Source: Collinsella sp. An2
GTDB taxonomy: Bacteria; Actinomycetota; Coriobacteriia; Coriobacteriales; Coriobacteriaceae
DNA length: 64,000 nt
NCBI RefSeq assembly: GCF_002160065.1
Contig: NZ_NFJW01000007.1
Coordinates: 1 to 64,000 of the forward strand
Direction: 5' to 3'
In this document: positions 8,616-17,080 of the stretch, piece after piece
Numbering within the stretch: position 1 is the first letter of the stretch
How the letters are laid out: each line of letters opens with the position of its first letter
Notes under the pieces: generated by a model
The model's database searches: none
The model's input: the letters and a program-made list of their open reading frames with translations, nothing else
What the model was told of the DNA's origin: nothing
Program-made: the position numbers and the translations under genes

Positions 8616-8735
8616 GCGCATGTTGCCCCGCGCAGAGAAATCTATACGGGGTAGCTTCGCTAAACGGTTCCGAACGGTCGCCCTCACCCAGCAACCGCTT
8701 TGAACAGCCTCCCTCGCCTCGGACAGCTGTTTTTA

Positions 8736-8814
8736 GTCCAGCAGCTATGATTGACTACGTTAAGGCCAGATTTTGGCCCTTATCTTAGACAAAGGTAGTT
8801 GCTGGACTCTTTTT
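8736..8814 (+). terminator. Rho-independent terminator after dapH
   Basis: GTCCAGCAGCTA (8736-8747) pairs with TAGTTGCTGGAC (8796-8807) with one G-U pair, followed at once by TCTTTTT. A second stem, AAGGCCA against TGGCC(C)TT, is nested in the loop. It separates dapH from the convergent nucleoid-protein gene. The T-run serves only the plus strand. Confidence 0.85.
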
Positions 8815-8882
8815 GGATATGGCAAGCGAAGGCGGCGCGCCGATCTCCCCCAGGCACACGCAGAAGCCAGCGGTCTCGCCGC

Positions 8883-9887
8883 TTAGCGGTTCTCGATTGA
8901 CCCGATGTTCTTGAGCTCGATTGAGATGAGGCCGTTGGGCTCGTTCACGAATTCAATGTATTCAGAGTTGCGGGCCATCTCTGCGGGGAACGAGATCTCA
9001 ATGCCTGTGTCGGTGCGAATCTTCTGGTTCTTCACCGCGGCCTTGCGCACCTGAGCGCGCTCAACGGTCACATGCTCGGGAACACGCTCCTCCTCAAGCG
9101 CCTGCTTGATGGTGTCGCGCAACACCGGTTCGTCCTCGAAGGCCTCGTCGACCACGTCCCAGGGCGGCAGGTCCTCGTCTTCCTCCACCCGCTCCACGAT
9201 TGCGGCCTTCGCCGCCGCCAGCGCCACCGAGGCGTTCGCGCCATGCTCCTCGGCCGCCTCCTCGACGATGCGCGAGACCGTATCGATGACCTCTTTGCTT
9301 GAAACACCCTCGGAGCATTGAAGCAGTCCCTGGGGTATGAGCATGCGGCTCTCGCCTGCGATGGAGCGCTCCTTGTCCTGATAGAGCACCTCGAGGTTGC
9401 TTGCCCTCACCAGCGCGAACGACGTGACCTTCTGCGAGGGGCTCGGAAGAATGGCGTAGTGCCGCGCGATGCCGCAGGAGGTGCCTCCCTGGCCGTTTTC
9501 GACCTCATGCATGAATGCCATGCGGCTTTGAAGCAGCAGCACGGCAAACCAACGGGCATCGTCATCGTCGTCAAAATCTGCCACGAGGATGTCGCATGAC
9601 TCGAGCTTATCGGCACGAGACAGCTCCCCGGAAAGGAATTCCGCAACATCGAGCGAGAGGTCGAGAAAATCACGCTCGCCGAAGAAGAACCGCTTGAGCT
9701 CGCCGGCAAAGGCGCTGTTCTCTGCAAACGAACCTCGTCGATTGTCTGCGGCGCCACGTGCGCGGGCAAGATGCTTGGTGACAAACGACCGCACTGCACG
9801 CGTATCGAGCTCGAGCTCGCGCTGGCTGAACACGTTCACCCCGGAATCAAAATCCAGGATGTGCAGGATCGCGTGGTTGATGTTCAT
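8883..9887 (-). CDS. nucleoid-associated protein, NdpA/YejK family
   Basis: This 334-residue protein matches the 37-kDa nucleoid-associated family (NA37). The N-terminal part resembles INHAILHILD..., and the highly typical C-terminal part reads RTDTGIEISFPAE followed by a YIEF...NGLISIELKNI ending. The central region is acidic (residues 205-260). Members bind DNA and sit on the nucleoid, but their precise role is unsettled. The start has AGGAGG at eight bases. It converges on dapH with a terminator between. Confidence 0.82.
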   Translation of the reverse strand: MNINHAILHILDFDSGVNVFSQRELELDTRAVRSFVTKHLARARGAADNRRGSFAENSAFAGELKRFFFGERDFLDLSLDVAEFLSGELSRADKLESCDILVADFDDDDDARWFAVLLLQSRMAFMHEVENGQGGTSCGIARHYAILPSPSQKVTSFALVRASNLEVLYQDKERSIAGESRMLIPQGLLQCSEGVSSKEVIDTVSRIVEEAAEEHGANASVALAAAKAAIVERVEEDEDLPPWDVVDEAFEDEPVLRDTIKQALEEERVPEHVTVERAQVRKAAVKNQKIRTDTGIEISFPAEMARNSEYIEFVNEPNGLISIELKNIGSIENR

Positions 9888-9964
9888 ATGCGGCTGGCCT
9901 CCTGTCGTCTATTGAGCGCAGGCCAGTATAGCATGCGTCATAGGACGCCCGAAGGCCTGGCCGC

Positions 9965-11395
9965 TTAGATGCCGCCATCCTCCTCTGAGGCGTCATCGAC
10001 CGGTTTAAGCGTTGCCAGCAGCGACCCCGCCGCATCGGAAACCTTGTCGATGGTCGCCGTTCGCGCAAGCGCCTTGAGCACATCCTGCACAAACGCGCGC
10101 CCGTCGGGACCAAGCGCCTCTGCCGCAGCTCGCATAGCAGGCACGCTTTCTTTCCACGAATCGCGAATGTCTGCAAAACGCGTTGCGCCTGTCACGCCGA
10201 TGACGTCAAAAAGCGTATCGATGAAGCGCCCTCGCTCCTCGGGCGTGAAGCGCGCCATCCAGTCGGCGATTGTAGCAGCGAGGTATCGTGCGCTAGCCGT
10301 CAAGCCATCCGCTGGAACAAACGCGCAGCCATCGACCTCCCATAGGAAAGGATTGTGTTGGAAGATGGAGAAGCCGCCGCTTTCCACCACCCGAGAGTCG
10401 GAACCGTCGTCCATGATGAGACCGATGACAGAAGACTTCGGAACCGTCTTGGTCATGCGTTTCTGAATGCGCAGGAATCCCGAACCGGCTCGAAATTCAT
10501 CGCTGAACCCCGGGCCGTCGTGCGAGTACACCTGGCAGATACGCTTCTGCAAGCCTTCGCGACAGGACGCCGCGGCGTAGACGGCCAGGTTGCCGCCCTT
10601 GGAATGGCCTCCCACATATACCGGTCCCTCGTGGTGACGCAGCGCCTCTTCCAGGTAGGCCTGTGCCTCCTCCTGCGCCGGCACCGGGCAGAGGTATGCC
10701 ATATTGAGGTCTTCCTTCCAGCCCACAATGGTTGAGTCCGTTCCACGAAACGCAACGTAGATACCGCCCGAAGGCAGCGCGAAGGTCGTGGCCGCAAACT
10801 GCTCTTCCTGGGCGGCATCGGTCTTGAAGACAAAATCGCACAGTCGAACCTCGCGAAAACGCGGGCTGGCACATGCGGCAAACAACAGCTCACGACTTCC
10901 GTCGGGATCCCAGCTCGTCCCAAACATGGACTCGAAATCCTCCGCACGAAGCAGCTCGTACAACGGGATACCCACAGGAGTGCAAGCAGCCCGCAGACCT
11001 TCCCCCAGCCGGAAGTACGACAGCCACGAGAAGACCAAACTGTCTACCGCGCAGAGCGGTCGCTCGTCAAACGTATCGAGCTGAGACTGAACATAGGTGA
11101 GCATCGTGCCCGCCTTATGTGGGAGCGATGGCAAATAGGCCCGCGCCGCCGCCGACAACGTCGAGGCGGCATCGCGGATAGACGGGGCGTCATGAGCAGC
11201 ATCGGACACGCCGGCAGGCCCCTCCGCCTTGGAGGGCGCGGGGCCAGGAGCGTCGGGCGCCATGGACGAGGTAGCGTCCTCACGCGCTGCGAAAGCGGCA
11301 GGACTGGACGCCGCCTCGGCGACCGCGCCTTCAGCCCCGGTCCTCGCCTTGGCGGCACTTCGTCCCACCAGGGACCGCTGCGCCCGTGCCTTCAT
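9965..11395 (-). CDS. Mbeg1-like (DUF2974) alpha/beta-hydrolase family protein
   Basis: The 476-residue protein has a lipase-like nucleophile elbow, GGHSKGGNLAVYAA, and the family's FRGTDSTIVGWKEDLNMAY region. Residues from about 98 onward form the conserved domain, beginning near TMLTYVQSQLD...VDSLVFSWLSY. The first 97 residues are Ala/Pro/Ser-rich and may be a disordered tail or an artefact of an upstream start; an ATG at 11104 would remove them. No signal peptide is seen. It follows ldh by 24 bases on the same strand, so it is probably its co-transcribed neighbour. Substrate and role are unknown. Confidence 0.75.
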   Translation of the reverse strand: MKARAQRSLVGRSAAKARTGAEGAVAEAASSPAAFAAREDATSSMAPDAPGPAPSKAEGPAGVSDAAHDAPSIRDAASTLSAAARAYLPSLPHKAGTMLTYVQSQLDTFDERPLCAVDSLVFSWLSYFRLGEGLRAACTPVGIPLYELLRAEDFESMFGTSWDPDGSRELLFAACASPRFREVRLCDFVFKTDAAQEEQFAATTFALPSGGIYVAFRGTDSTIVGWKEDLNMAYLCPVPAQEEAQAYLEEALRHHEGPVYVGGHSKGGNLAVYAAASCREGLQKRICQVYSHDGPGFSDEFRAGSGFLRIQKRMTKTVPKSSVIGLIMDDGSDSRVVESGGFSIFQHNPFLWEVDGCAFVPADGLTASARYLAATIADWMARFTPEERGRFIDTLFDVIGVTGATRFADIRDSWKESVPAMRAAAEALGPDGRAFVQDVLKALARTATIDKVSDAAGSLLATLKPVDDASEEDGGI

Positions 11396-11419
11396 GACGT
11401 CCCCATCTCGTGTGATCGG

Positions 11420-12370
11420 CTATGCCTCGAAATCGACCTGGTCGATGATGGTCTTCAAAGCGGATGCAGAGTTTTGGAGCTCGGACATCTCGGCCTCGGA
11501 GAGCGAGACGGGCACACGGCACACCACGCCGCGGCGACCCACGATGGTCGGCATGGAGATGGCGATGTCGTTAAGACCGTACTCGCCCACCATGAGGCTC
11601 GAGACCGGCAGCACCGTATCCTCGTCGTGCATGATGGCCGTGCAAATGCGCCTTACCGACATGGCGATGCCGTAATAGGTGGCATGCTTCTTCTCGATGA
11701 TCTCGTAGGCGCTGTTCTTGACTTCCTCGGCGATGCGCGCCTCGGTGGCCTTATGGTCGTGATGGCCGTGCATCTCGCAGAAGGTGTTGAGCGGCACGCC
11801 TGCGACCATGGCGCTCGACCAGGCCGCGAACTCGGAATCGCCGTGCTCGCCCATGATGTAGGCATGGACGTCGCGCGGGTCGACCTCGAGGTGCTCGCCG
11901 AGCATGTACTTGAGACGGGCGGTGTCGAGCACGGTGCCGGAGCCGATGACCTGGCCCTCCGGCAGGCCGGACATCTTGATGGCGGCATAGGTGAGAACGT
12001 CCACAGGATTGGAGACGATGAGCAAGATGCCCTCAAATCCGCTCTCGCGAATCTGCGGAATGATGCTCTTGAAGATGCCGACGTTCTTGTTCACCAGGTC
12101 GAGACGGGTCTCGCCGGGCTTCTGTGCAGCGCCGGCGGTGACCACGATGATTGCAGCATCAGCAGCGTCGCTGTAGTCGCCGGCGTAGATCTTGCAGGGA
12201 CTCGCGAACGGAACGCCGTGTGCGATATCGAGCGCCTCGCCCTCGGCACGTGCGTGATCGACATCGATAAGCACCATCTCGGAGAACAGCCCGCTCTGCA
12301 TGAGGGCAAACGCAGACGACGACCCGACAAAGCCGCAACCTACGATGGCAACCTTCCTGTCGTTAACCAT
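11420..12370 (-). CDS. ldh: L-lactate dehydrogenase
   Basis: The 316-residue enzyme reduces pyruvate to L-lactate with NADH, the main redox outlet of lactic fermentation. The N-terminal Rossmann motif is VAIVGCGFVGSS; the catalytic histidine motif is GEHGDSEF, and the substrate arginine lies in the KPGETRLDLV region. The start at 12370 is set by AAAGGAG eight bases upstream; the frame to 12442 runs into the promoter. The region upstream contains two palindromes, and the Mbeg1-like gene follows closely. Confidence 0.94.
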   Translation of the reverse strand: MVNDRKVAIVGCGFVGSSSAFALMQSGLFSEMVLIDVDHARAEGEALDIAHGVPFASPCKIYAGDYSDAADAAIIVVTAGAAQKPGETRLDLVNKNVGIFKSIIPQIRESGFEGILLIVSNPVDVLTYAAIKMSGLPEGQVIGSGTVLDTARLKYMLGEHLEVDPRDVHAYIMGEHGDSEFAAWSSAMVAGVPLNTFCEMHGHHDHKATEARIAEEVKNSAYEIIEKKHATYYGIAMSVRRICTAIMHDEDTVLPVSSLMVGEYGLNDIAISMPTIVGRRGVVCRVPVSLSEAEMSELQNSASALKTIIDQVDFEA

Positions 12371-12460
12371 AGTTATCACTCCTTTGGGACAGTGCCGGCC
12401 ACTCCGGCACGACGTGATTCCACAGCCGATTATCTCCCCCACGCAGGCTCGCTATACAGA

Positions 12461-12483
12461 AGATGGGCCCAAACGGCCCATCT
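12461..12483 (-). terminator. perfect 9-bp hairpin between the aminotransferase and ldh
   Basis: AGATGGGCC (12461-12469) and GGCCCATCT (12475-12483) form a perfect stem with a five-base loop. On the minus strand it lies about 155 bases after the aminotransferase stop and 90 before the ldh start. Only a short, mixed TCTGT follows. Confidence 0.5.
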
Positions 12484-12523
12484 CCTACACGGTTTGAAAC
12501 AATATGGCACGGCCCGCCCTGTC

Positions 12524-12628
12524 TGCCATTCGCCATTGGGGACGGGTACGTTTGGCAGACTGACTGGGACATGGGATGCGCGCGCCATCACGTCTGCCAA
12601 ACGAACCCGTCCCCAATGGCACATGGCA
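12524..12628. repeat. long palindrome, copy A of a repeated element
   Basis: Two 36-base arms (12524-12559 and 12593-12628) are complementary with about three mismatches. The core CCATTGGGGACGGGTACG runs into TTTGGCAGA. The same core, again as an inverted repeat, recurs at 18162-18238. It lies between the aminotransferase and ldh, both on the minus strand. It could act as a terminator or be a REP-type dispersed repeat. Confidence 0.75.
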
Positions 12629-12639
12629 GCACATGCCGG

Positions 12640-13803
12640 CTATCGAATGCCAGCAGCCTCGATGGCAGCGACGGCGGCGCGCAGACCCTCCGGCGGGAGC
12701 ACCAGCGCCATGCGCACATAGCCCTCGCCGTGCGGCCCAAAGCTCGCACCAGGCGTCACGACCACGCCCGCACGCTCCATGAGCTCCTCGCAGAAGGCCA
12801 TAGAGTCGGTACGGCCGCCGGGAAGCTTGGCCCACACGAACATGGTGCCGTGCGCGTTGGGACGCTCCCAGCCGATGGCCTCAAGTCCGTCGCAGAGCGC
12901 GTCGCGGCGCTCCTGGTACATCATGCGCTGGTGCTCCACCTCGTCGAGCGGACCGGTGAGCGCAGCGATGGCCGCCTTTTGGATGGGGAAAAACATGCCA
13001 AAGTCGATCTGGCTGCGCAGCTTGGAGAACGCGGCGACCACGTCGGGGCGACCGACCAAAAAGCCAATGCGCGCGCCCGTGACGTTGAACGACTTGGAGA
13101 GCGAGAAGAACTCCACGCCCACCTCGAGCGCGCCAGGGTAGCCGAGGAAGCTGCCACCGCGCGGCCCGTCGTAGACGATGTCTGAGTAGGCGTTGTCGTG
13201 CACGACGAGCAGGTCGTGCTCGCGCGCGAAGGCGATGATATCCTCGTAGACCTCGGGCGTGCCCACGCTACCCACGGGATTTGCCGGCAGCGACACGATC
13301 ATGTACTTGGCGCGGTCGGCGACCTCGGGGTCGATGCCCTTCACGTATGGCAAGAAATCATGCTCGGCGTTGAGCGGGTAATAGGCGAGGTTGCCGTCGG
13401 CAATCTTCACGCCGGCCTCGAACACGGGGTAGCACGGGTCGGGCACGAGCACCGTGTCACCCGGGTCAAGGAGCGCGAGCCCCAGGTGTCCCACACCTTC
13501 CTGCGTGCCGTTACAGCTGGCCACCATGTCGGGCGTGATGCCCGTCACGCCGAAGCGGCGCTCGTAGTAGTCGCACACGGCCTGCTTGAGCTCGGGGAGG
13601 TCACCCAGGCTGTACTTCCACTCGGCCGGGTCGGCCGCAGCGTCGCGCAGTGCCTTGACCACGTGGTCGTACGGCGCGAAATCCGGCGTGCCCACAGAGA
13701 GGTTATAGATGGTGCGCCCCTCCGCCTCAAGCTGCAGACGCTTCTGGTTGAGCGAGCTGAAGACCTCGGCCCCAAACCGGTCGAGTCGCTGGGAAAACTG
13801 CAT
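12640..13803 (-). CDS. class I/II aminotransferase, candidate N-acetyl-diaminopimelate aminotransferase
   Basis: This 387-residue fold-type I PLP enzyme has the lysine motif SLSKSFNVTGARIGF, the NPVGSVGTP loop, and VVHDNAYSDIVYD. It resembles LL-diaminopimelate/PatA-type aminotransferases. Since dapH is present, the cell needs an aminotransferase acting on N-acetyl-2-amino-6-oxopimelate, and this gene is the only aminotransferase in the window. That role is inferred. The start has AAAGGA at seven bases. It is upstream of ldh on the same strand, separated from it by palindromes. Confidence 0.83.
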   Translation of the reverse strand: MQFSQRLDRFGAEVFSSLNQKRLQLEAEGRTIYNLSVGTPDFAPYDHVVKALRDAAADPAEWKYSLGDLPELKQAVCDYYERRFGVTGITPDMVASCNGTQEGVGHLGLALLDPGDTVLVPDPCYPVFEAGVKIADGNLAYYPLNAEHDFLPYVKGIDPEVADRAKYMIVSLPANPVGSVGTPEVYEDIIAFAREHDLLVVHDNAYSDIVYDGPRGGSFLGYPGALEVGVEFFSLSKSFNVTGARIGFLVGRPDVVAAFSKLRSQIDFGMFFPIQKAAIAALTGPLDEVEHQRMMYQERRDALCDGLEAIGWERPNAHGTMFVWAKLPGGRTDSMAFCEELMERAGVVVTPGASFGPHGEGYVRMALVLPPEGLRAAVAAIEAAGIR

Positions 13804-13894
13804 ATCGAATCCTTTCTACCGGTAATGCCGCGTAAGCCAACAGGTGAAATAGGCGAACTAGGTCAGGTGAAATTTCCTCTGCCCTCGTTTCACG

Positions 13895-14200
13895 TTAGAC
13901 AAGGCGCGCGTAGTCCTGGGAGCCGTGAAACATGTGCTCAAGATATACATCGTCGCCGATAACACGATACAGCACAAGGTAGCGCCCGCAGGGGGCTACG
14001 CGGAGCTCCCGCGCTGCAAGTGCTTCGTCCTCCGAGACACGATAGGACAAAGGAAATGCCTCGAGCACCTCAATGAGCCGGTCCAGATCGTCTAAAACGG
14101 ATGCCGCCGCCGACACATTGCCAACGCTTTCAGCAAGGTACGAGAGAATATGGTCGCGCTCGCGTAAGGCCGTCTGCGTTAGGTAAACGTTAGCAGCCAT
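13895..14200 (-). CDS. RelE/ParE family toxin
   Basis: The 101-residue protein fits the RelE/ParE toxin fold. It has a helical N-terminal half, then a strand-rich C-terminal half with RELRVAPCGRYLVLYRV...VYLEHMFHGSQDYARLV, which is a typical family ending. The ATG at 14200 lies inside the end of the antitoxin gene, with an 11-base overlap, as is usual for type II pairs. The longer open frame to 14326 would run across the antitoxin and is rejected. Whether it targets gyrase (ParE) or ribosome-bound mRNA (RelE) cannot be told from sequence alone. Confidence 0.85.
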   Translation of the reverse strand: MAANVYLTQTALRERDHILSYLAESVGNVSAAASVLDDLDRLIEVLEAFPLSYRVSEDEALAARELRVAPCGRYLVLYRVIGDDVYLEHMFHGSQDYARLV

Positions 14201-14459
14201 AACGCTCGCGCGCCTCACGCTGGGCATCCCGGGCAGACACGACACGGCCCGCCTCAATATCGGCTTCCGAAGCTGCAATGGTGCGATACAGCTCGGCACG
14301 CGCCGCTTCCATACGCAAGGCATCAAGCTTATCCACCGTCATTACCGCAAAGACCTCGCGCCCGTTGCGCGTCACGATCACGGGCTCCGGCGAAGCCTCG
14401 ACCGTCGCCGCGAACTCAGCCGTATTTTTGAGCTCTTTAATGGGAACGCACGCAGGCAT
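14190..14459 (-). CDS. Phd/YefM family antitoxin
   Basis: The 89-residue protein has the Phd/YefM fold signature: IKELKNTAEFAATVEASPEPVIVTRNGREVFAVM, a DNA-binding domain, followed by a helical toxin-binding tail rich in Ala, Glu and Arg. The ATG at 14459 has GGAGGTGG just upstream. It overlaps the toxin gene by 11 bases. A GC-rich palindrome sits just upstream, at 14476-14495, a likely place for autoregulation. Confidence 0.87.
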   Translation of the reverse strand: MPACVPIKELKNTAEFAATVEASPEPVIVTRNGREVFAVMTVDKLDALRMEAARAELYRTIAASEADIEAGRVVSARDAQREARERYGC

Positions 14460-14475
14460 AGCCACCTCCTCAATA

Positions 14476-14501
14476 GGGGCCACGATTATGGCCCCATCAT
14501 A
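14476..14501 (-). promoter_or_regulatory. toxin-antitoxin promoter and palindromic operator
   Basis: Read on the minus strand, TATGAT (plus 14496-14501) is a good -10 box. It is immediately followed by the palindrome GGGGCC-N8-GGCCCC (plus 14476-14481 and 14490-14495). A TTGAGC at 16-base spacing would be the -35. A perfect dyad at the transcription start is what a self-repressing antitoxin usually binds; this is inference. Confidence 0.5.
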
Positions 14502-14514
14502 GCATAGCCACCAA

Positions 14515-14549
14515 ATGCTCAAACTGGGGACCGTCCCCAACTTGAGCAT
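14515..14549 (-). terminator. hairpin after nadE
   Basis: ATGCTCAA (14515-14522) pairs with TTGAGCAT (14542-14549), and inside it GGGGAC (14526-14531) pairs with GTCCCC (14533-14538). It begins eight bases past the nadE stop on the minus strand. T-rich sequence lies on both sides. The toxin-antitoxin -35 falls in its outer stem. Confidence 0.65.
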
Positions 14550-14556
14550 TTTCGTT

Positions 14557-16731
14557 TTACGCGAGGGAGTCGATTTCGGCGAGCCAGAGGCGGGCGCTCG
14601 CGTCGCTCGGCATGCGCCAGTCGCCGCGGGGGCTGAGCGTGACCGAGCCGACCTTGGGACCATCGGGCAGGCAGCTCCGCTTGAACTGCTGTGCAAAGAA
14701 CCGCCGGTAGAACACACGCAGCCAGCTGTGGATGGTCACGCGGTCGTAAACGCCCTCGAACGAGCGGCACGCCATGCGGAAGATCTTGCCCGGCGCAAAG
14801 CCAAAGCGCAGGAGATAGTAGAGAAAGAAGTCGTGCAGCTCGTAGGGACCTACGAGATCTTCGGTGCGCTGAGCGATCTCGCCGTCGCCTGTGGGCGGCA
14901 GGAGCTCGGGCGAGACGGGCGTGTCGAGGATGTCGAGGAGCGTCGCTTCAATCTGCCCGCCGAAGACGTCGGCCGCGTACCGCACCAGGTGCCGCACGAG
15001 CGTCTTGGGCACGCTCGCGTTGACGGCGTACATGCTCATGTGGTCGCCGTTGTAGGTAGCCCAACCGAGCGCCAGCTCGGAGAGGTCGCCCGTGCCGATT
15101 ACAAAGCCGCCCTGCTGGTTGGCGAGGTCCATAAGCACCTGGGTGCGCTCGCGCGCCTGACTGTTCTCGTAGGTCACGTCCTGCACGGCCGGGTCGTGGC
15201 CAATGTCGCTGAAGTGCTGCTCCACCGCGGCACCGATGGGTACCTCTCGGAAGCTCACCTCGAGCGCCTCGGCGAGTACCTGGGCGTTCGTCTTGGTGCG
15301 CGTGGTGGTACCGAAGCCCGGCATCGAGACCGCCGTGATGCCCGTGCGCGGAAGGTCGAGCGCATCAAACGCACGCACCGTCACAAGGAGCGCTAACGTG
15401 GAATCGAGCCCGCCCGAAAGGCCGATGACAGCGTGCTTGGTGCCCGTATGGGCAAGGCGCGTGGCGAGACCCGCGGCCTGCAGGTTCAAGATCTCCTCGC
15501 AGCGCTCGGCGAGGTCGCCGGCATCGGCCGGAACGAACGGCGTCTGCGGAAAGACGCGATCGATGTCGAGGGCGGAGCGCATGAGGAGTGCCGCGGGGTC
15601 ATCGACAGGGTCGCCCGCCGTGGCATAAGTATCGTCGCCCGCGGCGCCTGCTCCGCAATCGCCCGCGACAGCACCGGCATCCTCGCTCGCGGCTGCGGCA
15701 CCGGACTCCTCGTCCGCCGCAAAGAGCGAGGCCGAGCCGTCTATGGGCAGCGCGTCGACCATCCCCGGGATACCTGCAAACGAGAAGTCCATGGCAAAGC
15801 AGCCGTCGGAAGTGTCCAGATCGTCAGACCCCACCCACGTGGTCGACCGGCGGCGCTCGGCCATCAAGCGGTCGAGGTCCACGTCGGCCACGGCCATGTC
15901 GCAGCTAAAGAGCGGCGTCTGGGCAAGCACGGAGCCGTTCTCGGCCACGAGGTTCTCACCCGCAAACACGAGGTCCGTCGTAGACTCGCCCGCGCCGGCA
16001 TCCGCGTAGACGTATGCGCAGTACAGGCACGCCGACTGCTGGCTCACCAGGCTGCGGCGATAGGCCGCCTTGCCGATGATCTCATCCGAAGCGGAGGCGT
16101 TCAAAATGACCGTGGCACCCGCACGCGCCATGTCGACGCTCGGCGGGTCGGCCACCCACAGGTCCTCGCAGACCTCGACACCCACGACTACATCCTGCAT
16201 GCCCGCGTCGGCGCAGTGATAGACGATGCGCGCGCCGAGCGGCGCCATCTGGCCCGCAAACTCCACGATGCGGCATGCGCGCGGCGCCGGCGTGAACCAG
16301 CGACGCTCGTAAAACTCACCATAGTTGGGCAGGTACTGCTTGGCGGTAAGGCCCAAAAGCTGGCCCGCACAGCACACGGCCGCGCAGTTGTAGAGCGCGC
16401 CCGCCTGCGGCACCGGCACGCCCACGGTGAAGAGGATGGGCAGCCCCTGCGTCTCGCGCAGCAGCCAGGCAAGCGCCTGCTCGGCCGTGCGCTGCAGGGA
16501 GCGGTCGAAGAAGAGGTCTGCGCAGGTGTAGCCCGTGAGACACAGCTCAGGCAGCGCGAGCGCGCCCACGCCCGCCTCGGCAGCCGCGCGAACGCGAGAA
16601 AGTGCGACCTCGGCGTTGCTCCGCACGTCACCCACGCGAATATGGGGCGTTGCCGCCGCGATGCGGAAGAACCCGTCGCCAGCACCTGCGCCGGCGCCAT
16701 CGCTCGCGTCCGTAAAGAACAGCTCGTCCAT
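14557..16731 (-). CDS. nadE: glutamine-dependent NAD+ synthetase
   Basis: The 724-residue enzyme makes NAD from deamido-NAD using glutamine. Residues 1 to about 300 form a nitrilase-type glutaminase with the Glu-Lys-Cys triad in LPELCLTGYTC, KQYLPNYGEFYE and VEVCEDLW. The C-terminal synthetase has the P-loop SGGLDS near residue 437. Residues 335-380, between the two domains, are a long Ala/Gly/Asp-rich insert not usual for the family. The ATG at 16731 has AAAGGAG; the 100 residues upstream in frame are rejected. It is divergent from the glycosyltransferase. Confidence 0.94.
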   Translation of the reverse strand: MDELFFTDASDGAGAGAGDGFFRIAAATPHIRVGDVRSNAEVALSRVRAAAEAGVGALALPELCLTGYTCADLFFDRSLQRTAEQALAWLLRETQGLPILFTVGVPVPQAGALYNCAAVCCAGQLLGLTAKQYLPNYGEFYERRWFTPAPRACRIVEFAGQMAPLGARIVYHCADAGMQDVVVGVEVCEDLWVADPPSVDMARAGATVILNASASDEIIGKAAYRRSLVSQQSACLYCAYVYADAGAGESTTDLVFAGENLVAENGSVLAQTPLFSCDMAVADVDLDRLMAERRRSTTWVGSDDLDTSDGCFAMDFSFAGIPGMVDALPIDGSASLFAADEESGAAAASEDAGAVAGDCGAGAAGDDTYATAGDPVDDPAALLMRSALDIDRVFPQTPFVPADAGDLAERCEEILNLQAAGLATRLAHTGTKHAVIGLSGGLDSTLALLVTVRAFDALDLPRTGITAVSMPGFGTTTRTKTNAQVLAEALEVSFREVPIGAAVEQHFSDIGHDPAVQDVTYENSQARERTQVLMDLANQQGGFVIGTGDLSELALGWATYNGDHMSMYAVNASVPKTLVRHLVRYAADVFGGQIEATLLDILDTPVSPELLPPTGDGEIAQRTEDLVGPYELHDFFLYYLLRFGFAPGKIFRMACRSFEGVYDRVTIHSWLRVFYRRFFAQQFKRSCLPDGPKVGSVTLSPRGDWRMPSDASARLWLAEIDSLA

Positions 16732-17080
16732 AGCAACTCCTTTGCACGGCGAAGCGCAGACGCGCCCGCTGATGATTTCCGACATCCATTGTACCGTGGC
16801 TTCGGGACATCGCATCGATACAGCAGGGTTGCCCGGACACAGCCGCCTCTCACATCCCCTCGGAGGCCGCGACGCCCCCGTGCTCTGGCAACCGCAGCAT
16901 GAGCCCATGTCCAGAACATCCACGGCGCAGCGGCAACGGTGCTCACACCTCGTCGCTGCCTGTCGCTCCCCCACACATCTGTAGAGATTCTTGGATAGTG
17001 CGACTCGCCGTATAATGGAGGCGCGAAACACCTACGGGCCCTGCGCCCGAAACGATAGATATATGAAAGGTGGCAGGATC
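16732..17080. promoter_or_regulatory. divergent region between nadE and the glycosyltransferase
   Basis: No gene is seen in these 349 bases. A consensus -10 box TATAAT lies at 17011-17016 on the plus strand, about 65 bases before the glycosyltransferase start. Possible -35 boxes are weak (TTCTTG at 16988, 17-base spacing; TTGGAT at 16991, 14-base spacing). Nothing clear was found for nadE on the other strand. Confidence 0.5.
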
